From NCBI RefSeq assembly GCF_000383475.1, contig NZ_KB911460.1, positions 558,001-622,000 of the forward strand: a DNA stretch of 64,000 nt. The letters are read 5' to 3'. Source of the stretch: Microbacterium sp. 11MF. GTDB lineage: Bacteria; Actinomycetota; Actinomycetes; Actinomycetales; Microbacteriaceae. Of this stretch, positions 34,615 through 43,849 are shown in pieces (within the stretch, counting starts at the first letter, position 1; every line of letters begins with the position of its first letter). Under the pieces are notes generated by a model that searched no databases, had not been told where the DNA came from, and saw nothing but the letters and a program-made list of their open reading frames with translations. The translations under genes and the position numbers were made by a program.

Positions 34615-35574
34615 TCAGCGGCCCCGGTGGTCCTCCGGGGCGAGGCGGGGACCGCGTCGCGGCTCGATGACGCCACTGGCCCCGATGAGGCGGATGACCC
34701 GCTGCCGCTGTCCCTTCCACGGCTCGAGCAGCTCCCGCATCCCGTCGTCGTCGACGCGTGAGCCGGTCAGCGCGTAGCCCACCTGATGGGCGACGTGATA
34801 GTCGCCGAAGCTGACCGCGTCGGGGTCGCCGAAGGCGCGGATGCGGGTCTCGGCACTCGTCCAGACGCCCACGCCCGGCAGGTTCGTGAAGACCCGGTCG
34901 CGGTCGTCTCCCGTCGTGGCCGCGGCGGCGGCACGCTCGATCGAGGCGCGGCGGCGTGCGGCGTCGACGATCGTGCGCGACTGCGGCGGTTCGAGGCCAG
35001 CGCGGTGCCACGACCAGCTCGGTATCATCCGCCAGTCCGCCGGCGGTGCGTACATCTGCCGCGGTGTCGGGCCGGGCGCGGCGTCGCCGTAGCGGGTCAG
35101 GATCCAGCGCCACGCCCCGAAGGCCTGGAGCCCGGTGACCTTCTGCTCGAAGACGCTGCTGACGAGCGCGTCGAAGACGAGGTCGGTCGCCCCGATCCGC
35201 AGGTCGGGCCGCCGGTGGTGGGTCGCCGCGATGAGCGGATGCCGAGACGCATCGAAGTCGCCGGGGTCGTCGTCCGCGCCGCACAGCCGCGGCAGCTGGT
35301 CGAGTGTCCACGCGGCACCCGGTCCCCAGGCGGCCGCCCGGACCGTTCGCAGACCCGGGCGGATCGCGATCGTCGCGAGCCCCTCGGGAGTACGGGTCGC
35401 CCGCCAGATGACGCCGTCCGCCGTGGTCTGCGACGGGTCGTGCGCTCCGCGCTGCTGATACCGGATCGCGCCCGCCACGTCGGTGGGGACCTTCGGGCGG
35501 TACTCCGCCTCGAGCGGCTTCAGGTGCGAGGACGGCGACGGATGCGGCATCCGTTCACTCAGTCCCGACCTCAT
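34615..35574 (-). CDS. HhH-GPD family DNA glycosylase (AlkA-like)
   Basis: A 319-residue base-excision repair protein. The helix-hairpin-helix region is TNLPGVGVWTSAETRIRAFGDPDAVSFGDYHVAHQVG; the Asp in SFGDYHV is at the usual catalytic position of 3-methyladenine/8-oxoguanine glycosylases. The preceding domain contains VFEQKVTGLQAFGAWRWILTRYG, equivalent to 'QQ.S...A' of AlkA/Ogg proteins. It removes damaged bases by inference. TAGGGT (complement of 35581-35586) is 6 bases before the ATG. It converges with the hydrolase gene 3 bp away. Confidence 0.85.
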   Translation of the reverse strand: MRSGLSERMPHPSPSSHLKPLEAEYRPKVPTDVAGAIRYQQRGAHDPSQTTADGVIWRATRTPEGLATIAIRPGLRTVRAAAWGPGAAWTLDQLPRLCGADDDPGDFDASRHPLIAATHHRRPDLRIGATDLVFDALVSSVFEQKVTGLQAFGAWRWILTRYGDAAPGPTPRQMYAPPADWRMIPSWSWHRAGLEPPQSRTIVDAARRRASIERAAAAATTGDDRDRVFTNLPGVGVWTSAETRIRAFGDPDAVSFGDYHVAHQVGYALTGSRVDDDGMRELLEPWKGQRQRVIRLIGASGVIEPRRGPRLAPEDHRGR

Positions 35575-35611
35575 GCCGACACCCTACGTCTGGGCGCCGA
35601 CAGCGGCCTGA

Positions 35612-36328
35612 TCAGAAGCGGTCGGGCGAGGGGGTGCCGTGGCCGTAGCGGATCACGACGTCGGCGTGCCGGTCGAAGCGGTAGCCGATGCCGCGCACCG
35701 TGCGGACGATGTCCTCGTAGCGGCCGAGCTTGGAGCGCAGCCGGCGGACGTGGACGTCGATCGTGCGCTCGCCGGGAGCGTCGTCGCCGTCGGTGTGGCT
35801 CCACAGCGATGAGACGAGCTCGGTGCGCTCGATAGTGCGGCCCTCGCGCAGCACGAGGTACTGCAGCAGCTCGAACTCCTTGAAGGTGAGCGACGCGGTC
35901 TCGCCGTCGATGTGCACGCGGCGACGGGAGATGTCGATCGTCACGCCACCGGGCACGTGCTCGTCGAGGGGCTCTTCGGGCTTGGTGCGGGCGACGGCGG
36001 CGGGCTCGTGCAGGGCGAGTCGCACGACGTCGACGTCGCGGCCACCGGCGCCGACCGGGGCGAGGGCGACCGTCGCGTGGGTCTCGGCAGACGGGGCGAG
36101 CTCGGCGATCGTCCGGCGGAGCGCATCGACGATGACCGAGAGGCTGACGCCGTCAGCGGCGGCCTTCAGCTCGTCGAGACCGACGTAGAGGGCGAACCCG
36201 CGGGGGGCGGTGCCGGCGGGGAGTCCCTTGGGAGCGGGGCGCTCCGTCACAGGCGGCGTGGCGATGTCCTCGACGGCGCGGAGGTGACGGGGAGCGGCGG
36301 GGGCGGAGAGGAGAGCGGAGGTCGACAT
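35612..36328 (-). CDS. Winged-helix transcriptional regulator (OmpR/PhoB-type DNA-binding domain, no receiver)
   Basis: A 238-residue regulator. The C-terminal OmpR/PhoB winged helix covers about residues 128-230 (VTIDISRRRVHIDGETASLTFKEFELLQYL ... TIDVHVRRLRSKLGRYEDIVRTVRGIGYRF). The N-terminal 45-115 region lacks the phospho-Asp of a receiver and matches no domain I know. A proline-rich linker precedes it. Start is the ATG at 36328 behind GAAGGA; a longer frame to 36400 is possible. It faces the only long non-coding stretch of the window, which probably holds its own control sites. Confidence 0.85.
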   Translation of the reverse strand: MSTSALLSAPAAPRHLRAVEDIATPPVTERPAPKGLPAGTAPRGFALYVGLDELKAAADGVSLSVIVDALRRTIAELAPSAETHATVALAPVGAGGRDVDVVRLALHEPAAVARTKPEEPLDEHVPGGVTIDISRRRVHIDGETASLTFKEFELLQYLVLREGRTIERTELVSSLWSHTDGDDAPGERTIDVHVRRLRSKLGRYEDIVRTVRGIGYRFDRHADVVIRYGHGTPSPDRF

Positions 36329-36751
36329 GGCGATGTCCTTCAAAGGGGGGAACCCGGAGCGGGACGCGGGTTCGAGAGTGTTGCGCGGGTGGCCTCGCAT
36401 AGGCCGATGTGCGAGAAACCGGCATCCGCGTTGTGGGCGGCAAAGCTGGAGTCTCGGGGGTCGGACTCGCCGTGTTCAGAAACGGCGGCGCGACCCGGCG
36501 GGGATCACCGTGTCAGCGACACATTCGGCAACACATGACAGCACGCTGCGGCATCATGATGCCGGCAGTTCCGTTCGCCTCCCGGGCGGACAGAGTGCGT
36601 GCGAAGTCAGTCATGTGGCCGATTATGACGAACCGCGTCGGGATGTGTCAAACCGCCCGGCCCCGAGGACCTCCGCATGACGGAATGTGACAGATTGCTC
36701 AATCCGTCGGAGATTGTGTGTGGCACCCGGCGATCGGCGTAGCGTGAGCGC
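36329..36751. other. 423-bp intergenic region with several palindromes
   Basis: This is the longest stretch without a gene. I see no convincing ORF or RNA gene. It holds GTGTC-AGC-GACAC (36510-36522), a perfect 16-bp palindrome CGGCATCATGATGCCG (36549-36564), and GATTG-CT-CAATC (36693-36704), with a third GATTG at 36712. TAGCGT at 36740-36745 is the likely -10 of the following GNAT gene. The base composition from about 36500 to 36720 is more AT-rich than its surroundings, consistent with promoters in both directions. Confidence 0.7.
36549..36564. promoter_or_regulatory. Perfect 16-bp palindrome in a divergent promoter region
   Basis: CGGCATCATGATGCCG is fully self-complementary. It lies in the middle of the 423-bp gap between the winged-helix gene and the YjdJ-type GNAT gene. 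Its form fits a dimeric repressor site. It also contains GGCATC and GATGCC, overlapping the word family that is common all through the window, so chance is somewhat more likely than for a random palindrome. Confidence 0.45.
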
Positions 36752-37051
36752 ATGAGCGAGCTGATCTTCACCGACGAGAAGGATGCCGCGCGGTACAGCC
36801 TGCACCGCGGCAAAGATCTCGTCAGCATCCTCGATTACAACGACGACGGCACGACGATCGCGTTGACCCGTGCGTACACGATCCCCACTTTCCGTGGGTC
36901 CGGGTACGCGGGAGAGTTGGTGCGGCGGGTGGTCTCGGACCTCGAGCGCCGTGGTGATCGGCGCGTCATCCCCGTCTGCTGGTACGTCGCCGACTGGTTC
37001 GACGCGAACCCGGGTCACGAGTCCCTCCTGAAGGAGCGGCGGACGGCCTAG
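36752..37051 (+). CDS. YjdJ-type GNAT N-acetyltransferase-like protein
   Basis: A 99-residue minimal GNAT protein (COG2388-like). The acetyl-CoA loop is PTFRGSGYAGELVRRVVSDLERRG, and the ending PVCWYVADWFDANPGHESLL is characteristic. Proteins of this type may acetylate small molecules or simply bind CoA. TAGCGT (36740-36745) lies 6 bases before the ATG, so the message is probably leaderless. Its TAG overlaps the convergent gene's TAG by sharing CTAG. Confidence 0.85.
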   Translation: MSELIFTDEKDAARYSLHRGKDLVSILDYNDDGTTIALTRAYTIPTFRGSGYAGELVRRVVSDLERRGDRRVIPVCWYVADWFDANPGHESLLKERRTA

Positions 37052-37380
37052 GCCTCACCGGGCTTCGGATCGCGGATCCGCCAGCCCAGGTTCTCGAGTG
37101 CTCCCTTGAGCCTGTCGGCGGCGGCCCGGGCGACTGCTGTCGACTCGTCGGAGCAGACGTCGATGGCGAGCGGTGGCGGGTCGGCGAACTTGGGGATCTG
37201 GACTTCCGCCCACGCGCCGGGGGAGAGGCTCACGCGCGGATAGGCGGTACGCGCATGCTCGACGACACCGTCGCACGCGAACGCGATCGTCTCCAGAGCG
37301 TCGGGCTTCGTGATCGGCAGGTCGACGACGAGAGTCACCACGAACGGCCCGCCCGCCGTGTCCCGACCGTGTCCCGACAT
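37048..37380 (-). CDS. Hypothetical protein (110 aa)
   Basis: A 110-residue protein, MSGHGRDTAGGPFVVTLVVD at the start. It looks like a small alpha/beta fold (VVTLVVDLPITKPDALETIAFACDGVVEHART ... ESTAVARAAADRLKGALENLGW). I recognise no family. A GGAGGG ribosome site stands before the ATG. It overlaps the stop of the upstream convergent GNAT gene by 3 bp. Codon use matches its neighbours, so I believe it is expressed. Confidence 0.6.
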   Translation of the reverse strand: MSGHGRDTAGGPFVVTLVVDLPITKPDALETIAFACDGVVEHARTAYPRVSLSPGAWAEVQIPKFADPPPLAIDVCSDESTAVARAAADRLKGALENLGWRIRDPKPGEA

Positions 37381-37500
37381 CCCGTTCCCTCCGCCCCGTC
37401 CTCTTCGTTCGTAGTCGCGACCCGGCGACCGGGTCAAGCCCGTCGACCGCCCGACGCATCCGGGCGAGCATGGCTCAACGACCACGACGAGGAGACGGCC

Positions 37501-37758
37501 ATGGACAACGACGCAGACGACCGGACGAGCGAAGCGGCCCCCGCCGGTGGATGGTCGGAGGAGGACACCGCCGTCGTCGCCTCCGGCGCCGTCACGAATG
37601 AGCAGAAGGAAGCGGCCGACGAGGCCGATCGGGGCCGGGGCGACGGTGCCCCGATGCCGGAGCCCGCATCCGACCAGTTCGTCGAGAGCGCCGAGATCCA
37701 GCAGGGCCTCGACCCCGACGTGCTGACGGATGAGCAGGCGGATCGTCGCGCCGAGTGA
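37501..37758 (+). CDS. Acidic, probably disordered hypothetical protein (85 aa)
   Basis: An 85-residue protein very rich in Asp, Glu and Ala, with no hydrophobic core. It starts MDNDADDRTSEAAPAGGW and ends GLDPDVLTDEQADRRAE. A GAGGAGAC ribosome site lies before the ATG at 37501; the same frame is open upstream but that part lacks a ribosome site. Such low-complexity proteins occur widely in Microbacteriaceae; the function is unknown. Confidence 0.6.
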   Translation: MDNDADDRTSEAAPAGGWSEEDTAVVASGAVTNEQKEAADEADRGRGDGAPMPEPASDQFVESAEIQQGLDPDVLTDEQADRRAE

Positions 37759-37800
37759 GCCCCCTGGTGGACGCGGACACGCGGGCGTACCGTGACGGCC

Positions 37801-38118
37801 ATGTGCCGCAACATCGTTCCGCTCCACAATTTCGAGCCGGCGGCGACGGATGCCGAGTGCTACGACGCCGCGCTGCAGTTCGTCCGCAAGATCAGCGGGA
37901 TGAACAAACCGTCGCAGGCGAACACCGAGGCGTTCGACCGCGCCGTCGACGAGATCGCCGCGGCGACGCGACGGCTCCTGGACGACCTCGTGTCGACGGT
38001 CCCTCCGAAGGATCGCGATGAAGAGGCGGAGAAGCGTCGTGCCCGCTCCGCGGACCGCTACGAGGCCCTCCGGGAGTTCCAGGACCGGAAGAAGGCGGAG
38101 CGCGTCGCCGCATCCTGA
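37801..38118 (+). CDS. DUF2277 family protein
   Basis: A 105-residue protein beginning MCRNIVPLHNFEPAATDAEC, with QFVRKISGMNKPSQANTEAFDRAVDEIAAAT, the defining pattern of DUF2277. The function is unknown. The conserved Cys2 could bind metal or be a nucleophile. TACCGT (37788-37793) lies 7 bases before the ATG at 37801; an in-frame GTG at 37792 overlaps that element, so the ATG is preferred. Confidence 0.87.
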   Translation: MCRNIVPLHNFEPAATDAECYDAALQFVRKISGMNKPSQANTEAFDRAVDEIAAATRRLLDDLVSTVPPKDRDEEAEKRRARSADRYEALREFQDRKKAERVAAS

Positions 38119-38160
38119 CATCGCCCTCGTCCGCCGGGCTGCCGGTAACGTGGGACGGTC

Positions 38161-39642
38161 ATGACATCGCCTGTAACAGCCAGCATCCCCCTGTCCTCCT
38201 CGCAGCGCTGGCGGGCGTTCTGGGTCTGCGTGTCGGTGGCCGCGTTCACGATCCTCGACCTCAGCAAGGTCAACGTCGGGCTCCCCGCCATCGAGACCTC
38301 CCTCGGTGCGACCTCGACCCAGCTGCAGCTCGTCGTCTCGGGGTACATCCTCACCTTCGGCCTCGCACTCGTCCCGTTCGGCCGCCTCGGAGACCAGCGG
38401 TCGCGCAAGGCCCTCTTCATCATCGGCCTCAGCCTCTTCACCCTCACGAGCGCCGCGTGCGCACTCGCGCCGAGCATCGAGGTGCTCATGGCGGCCCGAC
38501 TCGTGCAGGGCATCGCGGCCGGCATCCAGATGCCGCAGGTCATGGGCACGATCCAGCAGCTGTTCACGGGCAAGGAACGCGGCCGCGCGTTCGGCCTCTT
38601 CGGTGCGACGATCGGCATCGCGACCGCGTTCGGACCCACCCTCGGCGGACTGATGATCGCGATCGGTGGAGAGACCGACGGGTGGCGCGGCATCTTCTGG
38701 TTCAACGTGCCCCTCTGCCTGCTCGTGCTCGCCGGCGTCATCTGGCTGCTGCCGCAGACGCGCACCGCGAGCGGAAAGCGCCTGCAGCTCGATCCGATCG
38801 GCATCGTCCTCTTCGCTTTCACGGTCATCTCGTTGATGTGGCCGTTCCTGTTCACGACCGGCTCGCCCGATGACGACCCCAACCGCTGGTGGCTCCTGAC
38901 GGCCTTCGTCCTGTTCGCGACGCTGTTCTTCTGGTGGGAGCGGCGGTACGCGGCATTCGGCCGTCAGCCCCTCATCCCGTTCCGGATGTTCCGCATCCCC
39001 TCGTATCGAAACGGCACGTTCGTGGTGGTCGCCTACTTCACCGCGATCCCGCCGATGTTCCTGCTGGGGACGCTGTTCCTGCAGATCGGTGTGGGCCTCG
39101 AGCCGGTCTTCGCGGGCATGGTCTCGATCGGCTTCGCGGTCGCGAGCGCCTTCTCGTCGTATTACGGCGGACTGCTCGTCAACCGGTTCGGTCGCCAGCT
39201 GGTGACCATCGGGCTGCTGACCGTCCTCGTCAGCGTCGTGGCGCTCACGATCGTGGCGTACACGATGCCGCCCGAGACCGTCGCCTACGGCATGGCCGCC
39301 GCGCTCCTGGTCGCGGGCGCGGGAGGTGGCCTCGTGGTCTCGCCGAACCAGACCCTCACCCTGTCCGAGATCCCGGTCCGCGAAGGCGGACTCGCGGGAT
39401 CCGTCGGTCAGCTCGGCCAACGCGTGGGCACCGCCGTCGGCACCGCCATCGGACTGTCCCTGTTCTACGCGACGATCTACCGCGAATCGGATGCCGGCCT
39501 CGAATCCCTCGCCGTCTTCCACGACGCGTACGCCTACGGGATGGCGGCGGTCGGGCTCTTCCTGGCGATCGCGACCCTCATCTCGGTCGTCGATCTGATC
39601 AACCTGCGTCGTCGAGGAGCGGTGTCTCCCGCCTCCGAGTGA
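38161..39642 (+). CDS. MFS transporter, DHA2 (EmrB/QacA) type
   Basis: A 493-residue proton-driven exporter with about 14 membrane helices. The DHA2 features are DLSKVNVGLPAIETSLGAT in helix 1, GRLGDQRSRKALFIIG in the motif A loop and VQGIAAGIQMPQV. Substrates of the class are hydrophobic drugs and dyes; the one here is unknown. TAACGT (38146-38151) lies 9 bases before the ATG. No regulator is adjacent. Confidence 0.92.
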   Translation: MTSPVTASIPLSSSQRWRAFWVCVSVAAFTILDLSKVNVGLPAIETSLGATSTQLQLVVSGYILTFGLALVPFGRLGDQRSRKALFIIGLSLFTLTSAACALAPSIEVLMAARLVQGIAAGIQMPQVMGTIQQLFTGKERGRAFGLFGATIGIATAFGPTLGGLMIAIGGETDGWRGIFWFNVPLCLLVLAGVIWLLPQTRTASGKRLQLDPIGIVLFAFTVISLMWPFLFTTGSPDDDPNRWWLLTAFVLFATLFFWWERRYAAFGRQPLIPFRMFRIPSYRNGTFVVVAYFTAIPPMFLLGTLFLQIGVGLEPVFAGMVSIGFAVASAFSSYYGGLLVNRFGRQLVTIGLLTVLVSVVALTIVAYTMPPETVAYGMAAALLVAGAGGGLVVSPNQTLTLSEIPVREGGLAGSVGQLGQRVGTAVGTAIGLSLFYATIYRESDAGLESLAVFHDAYAYGMAAVGLFLAIATLISVVDLINLRRRGAVSPASE

Positions 39643-39697
39643 CGCCTGCGCGGCACGCCTCGGCGGCGATGTCGGAGCCTCGACCTAGCGTGTGAGC

Positions 39698-40846
39698 ATG
39701 CGCATCCTGCACACCTCCGACTGGCACATCGGGCGGACCTTCCACGGTCACTCCACGCTCGATGCGCTCCGAGGTGTGCTGAGCGAACTGACGGCGCAGG
39801 TCCGCGAGCACGGCGTCGACGTCGTGATCGTCGCGGGTGACGTGTTCGACTCCGCGACCCCGGCCGCCGCGTCGTACACGCTCCTGTCCGACGTCCTCCG
39901 CGGCATCGCCGACGCGGGTGCACGGGTCATCGTCACGAGCGGCAACCACGACTCCGCGGCGCGGCTCGGGTTCCAGGCAGGGCTGCTGCGCGACGGCATC
40001 CACGTCCTGACCGATCCGGATGCCGTCGGTACCCCGCTCACGATCGAGGACGCCGACGGGCCGGTGCGGTTCTACGGCATCCCGTACCTCGAGCCGGCGC
40101 TCCTGCGTCACCGGTGGGAGGGGGTGCGGACCCAGGCCGCCGTCCTCGGGCGGGCGATGGACCTCGTCCGCGCCGACCTCGCCGAACGGGGCGGGCGGTC
40201 GGTGGCGATCGCGCACTGCTTCGCCGCGGGCGTCGAGCCGACGCCTCAGCTCGAGCGCGACATCCAGCAGGGCGGTCTCGATGTCGTGCCCCTGTCGACC
40301 TTCGACGGTGTCGACTACATGGCGCTCGGGCACATCCACGGGCGGCAGCGTCTGTCCGAGAGTGTCCGCTACGCCGGCGCGCCTCTGCACTACAGCTTCG
40401 GCGAGGGCGACAAGCCCCGCGGCTCCTGGCTCATCGACCTGGATGCCGACGGCCTCGCCGGCGTCGAGTGGCTCGACCTGCCGGTTCCCCGTCGCCTCGT
40501 GACGCTCCGCGGTCCGTTCGCCGAGATCCTGACCGACGAGGCGCTCGCCGAGCATGCGGAGGCATGGGTGTGCGTCGAGTACACCGACGACCTGCCCGAG
40601 GCCGACCCGCTCCGTCGGCTGCAGCAGCGGTTCCCCTTCTGTGCGAAGGTCGTGCACGCGCCTGCCAAGGTCCGCACCGGCGACACGGCGACCTACGTCG
40701 ACCGCGTCCGCGCGGCGCGCTCCGACCGCGAGTTGGTCGAGGCCTTCCTCGAGCACGTGCGAGAGGGGCAGGGGGCGACCGAGCGCGAGGCCGGGCTCAT
40801 CGACGAGGTGCTCGACGAGCGCGTCCGCCAGGAGGCGATGGCGTGA
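39698..40846 (+). CDS. sbcD: Exonuclease subunit SbcD
   Basis: A 382-residue Mre11-like phosphodiesterase, half of the SbcCD nuclease that opens DNA hairpins and processes blocked ends. Metal-site motifs are HTSDWHIG (Asp8, His10), VAGDVFDSA, TSGNHDS and ALGHIHGRQ. I choose ATG 39698 over the GTG two codons earlier, because TAGCGT (39686-39691) is 6 bases before the ATG. Its TGA overlaps the sbcC start in a GTGA. Confidence 0.95.
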   Translation: MRILHTSDWHIGRTFHGHSTLDALRGVLSELTAQVREHGVDVVIVAGDVFDSATPAAASYTLLSDVLRGIADAGARVIVTSGNHDSAARLGFQAGLLRDGIHVLTDPDAVGTPLTIEDADGPVRFYGIPYLEPALLRHRWEGVRTQAAVLGRAMDLVRADLAERGGRSVAIAHCFAAGVEPTPQLERDIQQGGLDVVPLSTFDGVDYMALGHIHGRQRLSESVRYAGAPLHYSFGEGDKPRGSWLIDLDADGLAGVEWLDLPVPRRLVTLRGPFAEILTDEALAEHAEAWVCVEYTDDLPEADPLRRLQQRFPFCAKVVHAPAKVRTGDTATYVDRVRAARSDRELVEAFLEHVREGQGATEREAGLIDEVLDERVRQEAMA

Positions 40847-43845
40847 AGCTGCACCGCCTCGAACTCACCGGGTTCGGGCCGTTCCGCGAGCGTCAGGTCG
40901 TCGACTTCGACGCCTTCGACGACGACGGTCTCTTCCTGATTTCGGGGCGCACGGGCGCCGGCAAATCCAGCATCCTGGACGGCGTCAGCTTCGCCCTCTA
41001 CGGCTCGGTACCGCGCTACGAGGGCGGCGACCGGCGTCTCCGGAGCGACCACAGCTTCCTCACCGACCCGACCGAGGTGCGCCTCGAGTTCACGGTCGGG
41101 GGCACCCGTTGGCGCGTGACGCGCGCGCCCGAATACGAGCGGCCCGCCAAACGCGGCGGCGGTCTGACCCTCGAACCGGCGCGCGCCGAGCTCGAGGAGT
41201 GGGTCGACGACCGGTGGGTCGGACGTGCCGCAAAGCAGCGCGAGGTCGGGATCGCCCTCGACGAGGTGCTCGGGCTCAGCGCGCAGCAGTTCCAGCAGGT
41301 CATCCTGCTCGCGCAGAACAAGTTCTCCCGGTTCCTGCTCGCGGCCAACGCTGAACGCCAGCAGCTGCTTCGCACCCTCTTCGGGACCAAGCGCTTCGAG
41401 GCGTACAAAGACGCTCTCGACGAGCGACGGCGCGACGCGCAGAAGCGGCTCGACGAGACCGGCGCCAGGGTGCGCACACTCCTCGAGGTCGCCGAGCGCG
41501 AGGTCGCGGCCCACGACCTCCACGGGACCGATACGGGCGACGCGCCCCTCGAATCCGACGTCCTCGGACGTAAGGACGCCGTCGAGCGCGCACTCGCCCG
41601 AGCCGAGTACCGGGTCGACGCCCGCGGTAACGAACGAGCGGTCGCGACGTCCCGGGCCGAGGCGGCGGCCGCCGAGCATCGGCGGCTCGTCCAGATCGCG
41701 GAGCGTCTTGCCGACCTTGAGAAGGCGCGCACGGATCTCTCCGCGCGCGAGTCCGAGTCCGCCGAGATCGACGCCCTTCGGGGGCGCCTCGACCGCGCAC
41801 GTGCTGCGGAGGCGCTGCGCGCTCCCGTCGAGAACGCGACGCGTGCGGCGGGAGTGCTGGCTGCGGCGCAGACGGATCGTCGTGCCGCTGAGGACGCCTG
41901 GAACACCGCGGGCGGTTCGCCGGACGACGACCTCGCCGCGACGGTCGACGATCTCACGAGCCGCATCGCCCGCGCCCAGGCTGCCGCCGAGGCGGAGCGG
42001 GATGCCGCGGCCCTCGGTGACGCGCAACAGCGTCGCCGCGACGAGCTGGCCGGCTTGGATGAGGCACTCCGCGACCTGGATGCCGTGCTCTCGGCCGTTC
42101 CCGAGCGCAGGCAGCGCGCGGCGAAACAGCTCGCAGAAGCCCGCGCCATCGCGGGGCGGCACGATGACCTCGCCGCCTCGCGCATCGATCTCGACGCGCG
42201 ACTCGACGCCGCCCGGTCGCTTGAGCGGCTGACTCCCCGCGCGGCCGACGCCGACGCCGCGTACCTCGACGCCAACGCGGCCTCCGCCGCGGCATCAGCT
42301 CGCGTCGGAGAGCTGCTCCGCCGCCGCTTGCGCGGGTACGCGGGAGAGCTCGCGGCATCCCTCGCCGACGGTGAACCGTGCGCGGTCTGCGGCTCGACGG
42401 CGCACCCCCGCCCGGCCGTGCACGACAGCGAACCGGTCACCGACGACGACCTCGCAGCCGCCGAGAAGGCGCGGGACGACGCGGCAGCGGCGGAGAAGGA
42501 TGCCGCGAGGGCGGCCGCCGCAGCGCGAGAAGCCGTCACGACGGCCGCGGCCACGGCAGGCGGTCGCGGGGCCGACGATCTGGCTGCCGCCCTGGCCGAC
42601 CTCGACGACGAGCTCGCGGCCGCTGCGGCGGCGCGTTCGCGCGTCGACGAACTGACGCGCGACGCCGAGCAGATCGACGCGCTCGAGGCAGACGCCGTCC
42701 GCGAAACAGCTGCTCTTCGAGAGCGCGCGGGCGCTCTGCGCGAAGAGCTCGCGACGGTCGAGGGCACGCTCCAGACCGCGCGGCGAGCGGTCGAGGCGGC
42801 GCGCGGCGATCACGAGAGCGTCGCCGCGCGCATCGCCGCCGATGAGGAGCTCCGCCGTCTCGCTGCGCGTCTGCTCGAAGCCCGTCGTGACGAGCAGACC
42901 CGTCGAGAGGCGGCCAACGCCGCAGCGGGCGACCGCGACGCGCGCATCGCCGACACGGTGTTCGAGACCCTCGACGACGTCGTCGCGGCGTTGCTGCCGG
43001 CCGACGAGACGAGCCGACTCGCGCATCGGGTCGAGGAGCATGCCGCCGCCCTCACCGCCGCGCGGGCGCGCGCTCTCGAGCTCGAACTCGAGACCGTCGA
43101 CGCGCACCTCGAGCCCGAAGCCCTGGCCGCCGCGGCACGCGCAGCGGCCGAGGCGGACGAGGCCCGCTCCGCCGCGATCACCGCCGAGGCCGACTCCGTC
43201 AACGTCGCGACGGGCCTGCGCGACCTGGTCGAGCGCATCGACGCCGCCGCGGGCGCCGTTGCGAGCCAGGCCGAGGATGCCGCCGCGATCACGCGTCTCG
43301 CCGACACCGTCGCGGGCAGGGCTCCCAACACGATGAAGATGGACCTCGAGACCTTCGTCCTTGCGGCCGAGCTCGAGGAGATCGTCGCCGCCGCGAACCT
43401 GCGCCTGGCCGAGATGTCGTCGGGCCGGTACACCCTGCGTCACTCCGATGCGAAGCAGGCTCGGGGCGCGGCATCCGGTCTGTCCATCGAGGTCCTCGAC
43501 GCGCACACGGGACGGCTCCGCTCGCCGCAGTCGCTCTCGGGCGGCGAGACCTTCCTGGCCTCGCTCGCGCTCGCCCTGGGACTCGCCGAAGTGGTCACGT
43601 CGCGTGCCGGCGGCATCCGGCTCGACACGCTGTTCATCGACGAGGGCTTCGGCTCGCTCGACCCCGAGACACTCGAGCTCGCGATGCGGACTCTTGACGA
43701 GCTGCGTGCCGGCGGCCGTATCGTGGGCGTCATCAGCCACGTCGAGGCGATGAAGGAGCAGATCCCCGCCCAGCTCGTCGTCGAGGCGACCCCCGAAGGC
43801 CCCAGCATCGTCCGGCAGGACGTCGTGGCGCAGCCCTTAGGCTGA
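40843..43845 (+). CDS. sbcC: Exonuclease subunit SbcC
   Basis: A 1000-residue Rad50-like ATPase partner of SbcD. Walker A is GRTGAGKS (35-42), long Ala/Arg/Glu-rich coiled coils follow, and the zinc hook CAVCGSTAHP has Cys513 and Cys516. At the end come the signature QSLSGGETFLASLALALGL and Walker B LDTLFIDEGFGSLD. The GTG start overlaps the sbcD stop by 4 bp, with AGGAGG inside sbcD as ribosome site. The pair forms the nuclease motor, with SbcC opening ends by ATP use. Confidence 0.95.
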   Translation: MKLHRLELTGFGPFRERQVVDFDAFDDDGLFLISGRTGAGKSSILDGVSFALYGSVPRYEGGDRRLRSDHSFLTDPTEVRLEFTVGGTRWRVTRAPEYERPAKRGGGLTLEPARAELEEWVDDRWVGRAAKQREVGIALDEVLGLSAQQFQQVILLAQNKFSRFLLAANAERQQLLRTLFGTKRFEAYKDALDERRRDAQKRLDETGARVRTLLEVAEREVAAHDLHGTDTGDAPLESDVLGRKDAVERALARAEYRVDARGNERAVATSRAEAAAAEHRRLVQIAERLADLEKARTDLSARESESAEIDALRGRLDRARAAEALRAPVENATRAAGVLAAAQTDRRAAEDAWNTAGGSPDDDLAATVDDLTSRIARAQAAAEAERDAAALGDAQQRRRDELAGLDEALRDLDAVLSAVPERRQRAAKQLAEARAIAGRHDDLAASRIDLDARLDAARSLERLTPRAADADAAYLDANAASAAASARVGELLRRRLRGYAGELAASLADGEPCAVCGSTAHPRPAVHDSEPVTDDDLAAAEKARDDAAAAEKDAARAAAAAREAVTTAAATAGGRGADDLAAALADLDDELAAAAAARSRVDELTRDAEQIDALEADAVRETAALRERAGALREELATVEGTLQTARRAVEAARGDHESVAARIAADEELRRLAARLLEARRDEQTRREAANAAAGDRDARIADTVFETLDDVVAALLPADETSRLAHRVEEHAAALTAARARALELELETVDAHLEPEALAAAARAAAEADEARSAAITAEADSVNVATGLRDLVERIDAAAGAVASQAEDAAAITRLADTVAGRAPNTMKMDLETFVLAAELEEIVAAANLRLAEMSSGRYTLRHSDAKQARGAASGLSIEVLDAHTGRLRSPQSLSGGETFLASLALALGLAEVVTSRAGGIRLDTLFIDEGFGSLDPETLELAMRTLDELRAGGRIVGVISHVEAMKEQIPAQLVVEATPEGPSIVRQDVVAQPLG

Positions 43846-43849
43846 AGGC

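Noticed and set aside
37048..39522. An 824-residue minus-strand open frame spanning the DUF2277 and MFS genes
   Set aside because: Only its last 110 codons look real (37048-37380). The rest mirrors the MFS exporter and neighbours and has low-complexity charged sequence.
40114..40842. A longer SbcC starting in the sbcD gene
   Set aside because: The extra 243 residues are an out-of-frame reading of sbcD. SbcC similarity begins exactly at the GTG at 40843.
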